Positions 1 to 7,700 of a stretch of 11,545 bases of DNA are shown here, piece by piece. The position numbers and the translations under genes were made by a program. Below the pieces are notes generated by a model. That model was not told the origin of the DNA, ran no database searches, and worked only from the letters and a program-made list of their open reading frames with translations. This DNA is from CAIOJG01 sp964477455 (GTDB lineage: Bacteria > Patescibacteriota > Patescibacteriia > Magasanikbacterales > GWA2-37-8): assembly GCA_964477455.1 (NCBI GenBank), contig CAYZHG010000065.1:1-11545 (forward strand), written 5' to 3'. Position 1 is the stretch's first letter. Each line of letters opens with the position of its first letter.

Positions 1-233
1 GGATCTTTTTCAGCAAATACTGGAAATTTCTTGCCTTTTACAATAATATTTTTTTCATCATAACTTACCTCTAAATCATAAGTGCGGTAAGCAGTGTCGT
101 GTTTCAATAAATGTGCCAAAGTTTTGGTATCGGTCAAATCATTGATACCGACAATTTTTATATTTTTATTGTTAAAAGCAGCTTTAAACACATTACGACC
201 GATACGACCAAAACCATTAATCGCTAAGTTCAT
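1..233 (-). CDS. gap: Glyceraldehyde-3-phosphate dehydrogenase, N-terminal part (cut by window edge)
   Basis: This is the start of a type I phosphorylating GAPDH, the cytosolic glycolytic enzyme that converts glyceraldehyde 3-phosphate, NAD+ and phosphate to 1,3-bisphosphoglycerate. I translated it by hand: 77 codons from the ATG at 233-231, after which the frame runs off the left edge. The product opens with MNLAINGFGRIGRNVF, which contains the family's dinucleotide-binding G-x-G-x-x-G motif (NGFGRIGR, residues 6-13). IVGINDLTD follows (residues 27-35); the Asp at 32, after the second beta strand, is typical of NAD-preferring enzymes. LLKHDTAYRTYD and KFPVFAEKDP match the usual early GAPDH segments. 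The catalytic Cys and His lie outside the window. No Shine-Dalgarno is visible before the ATG, and the upstream 145 bp to rlmI hold a palindromic element. Family members are about 330-340 residues, so roughly three quarters of the gene is missing. The family assignment is secure. Confidence 0.95.
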   Translation of the reverse strand, partial: MNLAINGFGRIGRNVFKAAFNNKNIKIVGINDLTDTKTLAHLLKHDTAYRTYDLEVSYDEKNIIVKGKKFPVFAEKD

Positions 234-263
234 AGTATAATAGTTAATTATGAAGTTTAAACT

Positions 264-355
264 AATTTGATAGGTTGTCTTTGAGCGGGTTATGAGCCGA
301 GGCTCATCCTTTCAACCTCGCGGTTGAAAAAAGCGAAAAGATAATCTGTCAAATT
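264..355. repeat. 92-bp intergenic palindromic element with cloverleaf-like folding
   Basis: The rlmI-gap spacer contains nested inverted repeats. The outer arms, 264-282 and 337-355, form 19 consecutive base pairs if read as plus-strand RNA; three are G-U (271:348, 274:345, 277:342). Inside are two perfect hairpins: ATGAGCC/GGCTCAT at 292-298 and 301-307, and TTTCAACC/GGTTGAAA at 310-317 and 322-329 with loop TCGC. Together they give a long closing stem with two side hairpins. On the minus strand, the direction of both neighbours, the three G-U pairs become A-C mismatches. Neither internal hairpin is followed by a U-run on the minus strand, so this is not a standard intrinsic terminator for rlmI. 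It may be a MITE/REP-like dispersed repeat or a structured RNA. Copy number cannot be seen from one window. Confidence 0.6.
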
Positions 356-378
356 TTATACAAGTAATTATACCGATT

Positions 379-1575
379 TTAGCGAACGATAGCAAACACG
401 CATTTTAGGTATTCACCTTCAGTAAAGGCTACCAATTCTGGATGATCAATACCGTGTGTATAGGTCTCTAAAACCTGTACGGTGCGTCCGGCACGTCCGG
501 CTGCTTCACTAAGCATATAGCGGAAATCTGACAGAGAAACATGCTGTGAACAAGATGCTGTTACTAAAATACCATTGGCTGGCAAAGCGCGAATTGCTGC
601 TTCGTTTATTTTACGGTAACCTTGCAAACCCTCGTTAATTTTATGACGATCTTTTACAAAAGCTGGTGGATCTAAAACAATTACATCAAAATCAAATTTG
701 GTATCTTTTCCAGTTTTATCAATTTCTGGTTGAATATATTTTTTAACATCATCACAGATAAAATCACATTTTTTCAAGTCAAAGCCGTTGAGCTTCATAT
801 TCGCTTTGGCCATATCCAAAGCAGGTTGAGAAGAATCGACACTTACTACTTTTTTAGCACCAGCTCCCATCGCGTAAACACTAAAACCACCAGTATATGA
901 AAAACAATTTAAAACTTTTTTACCTTTACAATATTTCTGCAAAGCGTTACGTTTATCACGCTGATCCAAAAAGAAACCAGTTTTTTGTCCGTTGATAATA
1001 TCTACATAAAATTTATTATCATTCTCTAAAATTTCTACCTTTTCTGGAACTTTACCAAATAGTAAGCCTGTACTAGCACCGCCCTCTTTTTCTCGATTGC
1101 CAACATCACTTCGTTCGTAAATTCCTTTAGGTTTTAAAATTTTCACCAAAGCTGAAATTATTTCCTTTTTCCAAAATGCAATTCCAAGATTATGAAATTG
1201 AACTGACAAATAATCATCATATTTATCAACTATCAAACCTGGTAATAAATCATTTTCACTATTTATAACACGATATGAATTTGTTTTTTTGTTCTCAACC
1301 AAATTCTGACGTAATTCATACGCATTTTGTATTTTTTGGATAAAAAAATCTTCATCAATTTCATCTTCTTCTTTCCAACTCCACAATCGCACTGCAATCT
1401 GGGCATACGAACTAAAATATCCTTGAGCTAGGAAAAAATTATTTTCATCATAAAGTTTTACTGGTGTACCACTTTTGATACCATCTGGAATTTGCTTTAT
1501 CGCACCAGAAAAGACCCAAGGATGACGACCGCGAATGGGCCCGACACGTTTTGATAATACTGTAAGCTTAGTCAT
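379..1575 (-). CDS. rlmI: RlmI-like 23S rRNA (cytosine-5)-methyltransferase
   Basis: This 398-residue protein matches the RlmI/YccW family, which uses S-adenosylmethionine to make 5-methylcytosine in 23S rRNA (C1962 in E. coli). E. coli RlmI is 396 residues, so the gene looks full length. Visible layout: an N-terminal PUA-type RNA-binding domain (about 3-75, with GRHPWVFSGAI at 16-26), a central linking domain (about 76-185), and a Rossmann-fold methyltransferase. Key sites are GQKTGFFLDQRDKR (196-209), the SAM-binding segment NCFSYTGGFSVYA (223-235), the acidic VSVD (244-247), DPPAF (302-306), and ASCSQ (340-344), where Cys342 fits the catalytic nucleophile. DHPELVAFTEGEYLK near the C terminus also fits the family. 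The ATG at 1575-1573 gives a complete PUA domain. No Shine-Dalgarno precedes it, but a TATAAT lies ten bases upstream (1586-1591). A strong terminator separates it from the giant gene upstream. The exact target base is inferred from the family. Confidence 0.92.
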   Translation of the reverse strand: MTKLTVLSKRVGPIRGRHPWVFSGAIKQIPDGIKSGTPVKLYDENNFFLAQGYFSSYAQIAVRLWSWKEEDEIDEDFFIQKIQNAYELRQNLVENKKTNSYRVINSENDLLPGLIVDKYDDYLSVQFHNLGIAFWKKEIISALVKILKPKGIYERSDVGNREKEGGASTGLLFGKVPEKVEILENDNKFYVDIINGQKTGFFLDQRDKRNALQKYCKGKKVLNCFSYTGGFSVYAMGAGAKKVVSVDSSQPALDMAKANMKLNGFDLKKCDFICDDVKKYIQPEIDKTGKDTKFDFDVIVLDPPAFVKDRHKINEGLQGYRKINEAAIRALPANGILVTASCSQHVSLSDFRYMLSEAAGRAGRTVQVLETYTHGIDHPELVAFTEGEYLKCVFAIVR

Positions 1576-1660
1576 AAATCATTGAATTATAGAGAAATTA
1601 CCCATAAATATTACCTTAAATTAAAGAAAAAAACAACCCCATTAAAAAAATATACAAATT

Positions 1661-1696
1661 AACTAAAAAACACCCTAAATTGGGTGTTTTTTAGTT
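1661..1696 (-). terminator. Intrinsic terminator of the giant surface-protein gene
   Basis: A perfect 15-bp inverted repeat (1661-1675 with 1682-1696, 6-base loop) starts 9 bases past the TAG stop of the giant gene. Read on the minus strand, the GGGTG/CACCC core is followed by A/T pairs and then a T-rich stretch (complement of 1642-1650). A-runs and T-runs on both sides could let it act in both directions, but no plus-strand gene ends here. It makes the giant gene the end of its transcript and implies that rlmI has its own promoter. Confidence 0.88.
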
Positions 1697-1705
1697 TTAT
1701 ATATG

Positions 1706-4700
1706 CTATTTGAATTCTACCGTAAATTCAAGATTATTTTCTGCTAACAGGCTATTACCATCTTGATTATAGGCTTGAATACGTATCATATATACTCCAG
1801 CTGTCAATTTTTCGGTAAGTTTTTGAACAAATGTTTGGTTTTCTGATTTACCTGATTTTACCGTCCATTTTCCGGTTTTTGTTTCCAATATTTTTCCTTC
1901 TTTGGAGACAAGTTGACGAACCATCTTGATCTTTTGATTTAATTCAGTGTCATTAAGATAGTTATATTTTGCTTGCAAATTAGTTGGAAGGACTAAATTT
2001 GATTTTATCTTAGCTAGACTTTTCGCATCAAAAGTTATCAATGAATCACTTGAAACATCTTTGTTGAGAACAAAGTATTTCTTTTTCAATTTTTCAACTT
2101 CAAATTTAAAGCTATTCTCTTCCAAGACTTTATTTTTTGCGCCCACTATCTTTACTCTAATTGAGTATTCACCTGGTTTCAAATTTTTAGCTAGATTTTG
2201 ACTAATATTACCAGTGAAAGTAGCGCTTGATTTTAAAGTCTTATTGGCAGAAACATTCGCCATTACTTTACCTTTCGCATCCAGCATCTGTCGAACAATT
2301 TTTACCGTCACTTTCTTTTTACTTTCATTTTTATATTTGTAAGTAAATTTGAGTGCAGTGCCTGGCTGATAAGATACGGCTGATGGCAATGTCATCACTA
2401 CTTTTGAGTTTGGTTTAGTTACGACCAACACTTTTACCACTGGAGCAACAATTTCAATTTTTGCTACTTCAGTTGTAGTGGTGGATTTAATGGTGGTTGT
2501 GGCTACTGGAACTGTAGTAGTTGTGGTTAAAGTGGAAGTAGCGACAGTGGTAGTTGTAATTACTGTTGGAACGGTGGCACTACCGCCTCCGCCACCAGCA
2601 CTAGCAGCAGCCGCTATTGTAGTAGCACTAGCTGCACTGGAAGAAGCACCTTCGCCCTGTGCATTGGTAGCGGTCACTTTATAATAATACAAGGTACTAG
2701 CTGATAAGCCAGAAGTGTTATTATAAGTAACTTCTGTTGGTGTAGCGATTGAAGAATAACTTACATTGTCAGTACTACGATATACAGTATATGAAGTAGC
2801 TCCCGAAACTGCTGTCCAACTTAAATTTATTTGTGAAGCAGACGCAACTGTAGCGGTCAAACCAGTTGGAGCAGTAGGAACACCTTCAGTAGATGGAGAA
2901 TAAGCAATCATGAAATCAGTAAAGTGGTCGACAAAACCAGTAATTTTATTAGTACTAGTATCGACTGTAAATCCACCTTCCACTGGAACATAGTCACCAC
3001 GCTCTGGAGAGTAATAAACTAATTTCAAATCAGATTCAGAAGTGCTAGTTGGTAAGGAAGCCAAAATAGCTGAGTAATCTAACTGTATTTCCGCGTTACC
3101 ACTAAGACTTTTAATGGTTGAATCGCCAGTAGCAGTAATATTGAAAGTAGCATTACCTAAAGCACTATAATTGGCCGTATCAGGAGCAGTAAATGTCTTT
3201 TCAAAATTTAATGTTACATTTCCAGATCCAGTATCAAGTACACCTGCGCCAGCAGTTAATTTAATTCCACTAGCACTGGAATCGTTGATTGAACCACCTG
3301 TACTTGCGGCTACCATACCAGTCGTGGAGGTTGGAATATTTGTACCAGCATCAGCGGCGGTAAGAGTAATATTTTTACCAGTTTGGTTTCCACCACTAAC
3401 TGTTACAGGTGCCAGCGAAGTTTCCACATGACGAGGACCAACTGCTTTTATTGTCCAAGTACCATTGGTGACTGGTAACGAATAAGTTCCATCACCATTA
3501 ACCTGAGCGGTAACCACGGTACTCGAAGCATTTATTCCCCAGACGTAACCACTGGTCATTGCTACTGAAAGCGAACTATTTACCGTACCTTCAATTGTAT
3601 AACCGGCAGTTTTTAAGGAAGTTTGATCTGGACTGCTACCGCCAAAATCGTAAGCGGCAGTATTTGTCGAAAATGAAATACTCGTTGCTTGAACTGGTAC
3701 ATAACCAGACAAAGAATCAGATACAGAATATGAACCGGCTTTTATTTTTATACTATATTCACCATTATCATCGGTAACAGCGGAGACAGTCGTAGTTGCA
3801 TTTGTAAATGAAACCAAGGCGCCAGCTTTACCAGTAGAGGTGGAACTATCTACATATACAGTACCAGTAACAGTAATAAAATCGTTACTTGCACCTAGGT
3901 TGATAGTAGTAGTGGAATTGGCCACAACTGATCCATTATAATTTCCAATACCAAACACGTTTACAAAATAATTATAAGTTGAACCAGATGGAACTGAAAA
4001 GGTAGTAGCTGTGTTCAAACCATTAATTTGTTTTGTTAAACGTTTGTTACTATCTGTAGAATTTTTTAATTCAACAAATGCATTCATCGCGGAAGTACCG
4101 CCGGTAAAGCTAAATGATATTGTCTGTAATTCTCCAACGGTAATATCTTTTGTTCCACTACCAGATACGGTAGTAGTAACACTTAATTCACCGTAAATCG
4201 GATCCCATGTTCCCAAACGATATGTACCATCGCCGAGGTTTACAGAATAATTTCCCGAACTATCAGTAGCAGAATTTTTTCTAGCCCCGCCAGCTAAAGG
4301 ACGATTATTGGTGTTGTCCCATTCTTCAATAAAGAGTGGCACATTAGCTAAAGCACTAGAATTAACACTCACACTACCGGTTAAAGTGCTACAACTTGTA
4401 TTTGAAGAAGTAATATTTTGATTGGCTTGACTGGCACTACTTACTGTTACAGTTTTAATAAAAGCACCACAAGAATCGGTCTTATCAGGAGGTAATTCTG
4501 CTCGAACATTCCATGTACCGTTGTTGACAAACAAGGTATAACTACCATCAATACTAGTTTGTCCAAAGACAGAATTTCCAGAAGCATCCACCGCAAACAC
4601 AGGTGCATAAGCCACACCATCGCTATTTCCATTTAATACTTTACCAGAAATTGTATAACTAGCTTTATTTAAAGTTAAATTTAAAATACTAGTTACATCT

Positions 4701-7700
4701 TTTCCTTCCATATAAATTTTCAAGCCGCTTTCATTTTTCAATTCAATATTTTTGGTAGTTGGTGGCATACCATCAGAAATTGCACCAATCTCATAATTAC
4801 CATAATCAGAAACAGAGAGACTAAAAGTACCAGATGCATTTGTCTGAGTAAATACTGGGGAACCAAATCCTTGGGCATGCGCAAATACTTCTACGTTGGC
4901 CAAGCCTGTACCAGAGCCATCTTTAACCGTACCGGTAATCGCTTTATTGGCAGTCGCAAAAGTAAAGGTGACTACCCCATTACTGTATGAAACACTTGGA
5001 GGTAAAGTTGTAACCGCACTAGTCAAAACTGGAGTGCTGGCAATATTACTAACCAAAATATCGACAGATGGTGGAGGCATAACTCCCAAACTTGCAGGTT
5101 TAGCACCAGAAGTACTCTTGGAAGCTGCTGGACCCATACCTACAAACCAATGTCCATTAGCATTTAATTTTAATTGATAACCGTTAGTCTCAGCTACACT
5201 TACACTAGACAAAGTTTTTACCACAAATTTATTTGGGCCACCGGCAAAAATATCGATATCCTTGCCACCAAAATTGTATGGATCACCATTACTATCTACC
5301 ATTTTTACTGTCAAAGTAGCCGTACTACCACCGCTGGCGGATGTTAATAACATCCATTTTGTTTTGGTTTCACCACCATTCAAACAAACCGATTCAGGTG
5401 CCATTTGACCAAAATAATCACTACTACCCAAAGTTACAAATGGATCAGTACCGACAAAATAACATCCATTTGCTAAATTACTATAAGTTATTGAACTTCC
5501 GTTACTACCTTCGACTTGTGAAACATCGCCGTTAGTCAAGGTAATTTTTTTATCCATCGGACCACTTGGACCGCCACCATGAACATATACTGTACCGTTT
5601 GCACCACTTGTTGGAGTTGAAGTATTCGCACCGGCCACAACATCTACAACTAGAGTATTGGTTCCACCGGCAGAAATAAAGTACGGCATAGAAGTTTTAT
5701 TTGCCAATACTGCCCCACTGCGTACTAATTTAATACCTAATGTATATCCACCAGTTTGAGGGCCTTTTGGAACAGCTGGATTTACTATTTTCTTTAAATC
5801 AATGGTGACTGGATCGTTGACAGTTGGCGTACCAGAAATTCCTAAAGTTATTGTGACTTTATTCGAGGCTGTGTCGGCAGTGATAGCACTACCAGTCACA
5901 GTACCAGCCATATATTGATTAAAATCAGTATAGAATGGAGATTGTTGATCCAAGGCGGCGCTAGAAACATCGGTACCATCTGGGAAAGTTAATACTACCT
6001 GATCTCCGCTAGCCATTTGTACTCCAGGAGTAAATTTAACTTGAAAAACATTTGAGTCAGCACTAGCCAATGGATTGAAGGCAAAAGCCATATCTGCTTG
6101 TCCAAGTGCGAACTGATCGGCAGTAAAGCTACCAAATCCTTGTGGCTTAAATTCTCCACCACCAATAGTACCACCAGTAAAACCAGCAGTTGGTGGACCA
6201 AACATACCAACATCACCAAATTGTCCAAAAGTAGTTTTACTATCCTCTACTTTACCGTTAAAAATATTATTACTATTACTTGTATTTATTAGATTTTCCG
6301 AAATATCTTTTACTGAACTTGATACGGTCACTCTAAAAGAATCACTTGGAGTCAAGCTAAGACCTTGCACAACCAAGGCAGTACCAACCGCATCATAGCT
6401 CAATACTTTTCCAGACAAACTAATCACCGCTGAACTTGGCGCCGTTCTTTCTAAGACTAAATTTGAAGTATTCAATATACTGGAAGTCCATTTGGTCGCA
6501 TTATCTTGACCTTCATGATTCATTGATTTCGTAAAAATTATTCTGCAAGAATAATCATCACAACGAACTTCTTTTAAGGCAGGAGTAGTAGTGTTAGCCG
6601 CACCGGTTGTATAAGAATACGAAGTGGTCGCGACTCCATTGCCAGCCAAGTCAGTTACACCACCATTAAAGGTGACCGTATATGCGGTATTTGGAGATAG
6701 TGCAGTATCAGACACGACAAACACACTATTTTTACCAGAATCATACTTAGTTGAAATACTTTCACTTGTTGCACCTCTACTTAATGATATATTGGTATTA
6801 TTTACAGTAGAAAAAGCTAATTGTTCGTTGAACCCAAATTCAAATATTTTATTAGTGGAAACACTGGTAGAATTATTTGGTAACATTGGATAAATAGTCG
6901 GAGAAGTAGAATCAGAAGAACCAGATACTTTAAATTTGGAACTAAAAGCACTAGAAATAGAATCCGGTCTCATTGGTACACCAGAAGCACTAGAAATTGC
7001 CCCGTTTACTCTAACCTCATATTCACCCGCAGACAAAGCACTGTGAGATAGAGTGGCAAATCTCTTTTCATTGGAATCCAAACTTACTGTAACCCCACTA
7101 GAAATTTGGGTTGCACCATTCCAAAGAGTAATATTTGAAGCGGTGACAGTTTCAGAGTTCAGAGCCTGATTAAATTCTATTAAAATACTAGTATTTGGCG
7201 CAACACTCATACCAGGAGCTGGTGACATTGATTTCACAAATGGTGGTAAATATTGTCCGCCCAAATTCATATTTGTCTGCCATTGTCCTGAACTTACTCC
7301 AGAAAAATTATTACTAACAGTGGTAAAAGTAATTTTGTGCCCACCGCCAGTTCTATTTCCTTGAATGGACAAACCACTTTGATTTTTAATATCTTCTTTG
7401 ATTACCAAAGTATATTGAGTACTGGTACTCAAATTTGCAGTTGGCGTAAATAAAATTGTGTTATTGTCCATGGAAAATAGCGCAGAACATCCAGGGGCTG
7501 TATTGTTTGAACAATAAAGAACCGACCCAGCAATTTTGGTAGTACCATCATCAGTAGTTAAATAAATTGGACTTGCGGCATCAGTAGTATCAGCACTATT
7601 TATCGCTGTCGAATCCAAAGGTTGATCAAATCCAACGCGAATAGCTTGGTTTATTGGAAAACCTTTCATTCCATCTGGAGGTCCAGAAAACATCACATGA

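Noticed and set aside
310..329. The TTTCAACC/GGTTGAAA hairpin as the rlmI intrinsic terminator
   Set aside because: On the minus strand the T-run precedes the hairpin instead of following it, and the next bases are AGGATGAGCC. It is better read as part of the larger palindrome.
347..352. Exact TTGACA on the minus strand as a -35 for gap
   Set aside because: No -10-like hexamer lies 16-18 bases downstream; the sequence there is the T-run and hairpin. It is part of the palindrome arm.
1706..1900. Sortase or C-terminal membrane anchor on the giant protein
   Set aside because: The last residues (LLAENNLEFTVEFK) are a beta strand. There is no LPXTG-like motif, hydrophobic helix or basic tail.
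2465..2575. CRISPR-like or tandem DNA repeat
   Set aside because: The periodicity is only codon-level simplicity from the Thr-rich linker; there are no equal repeats with unique spacers.
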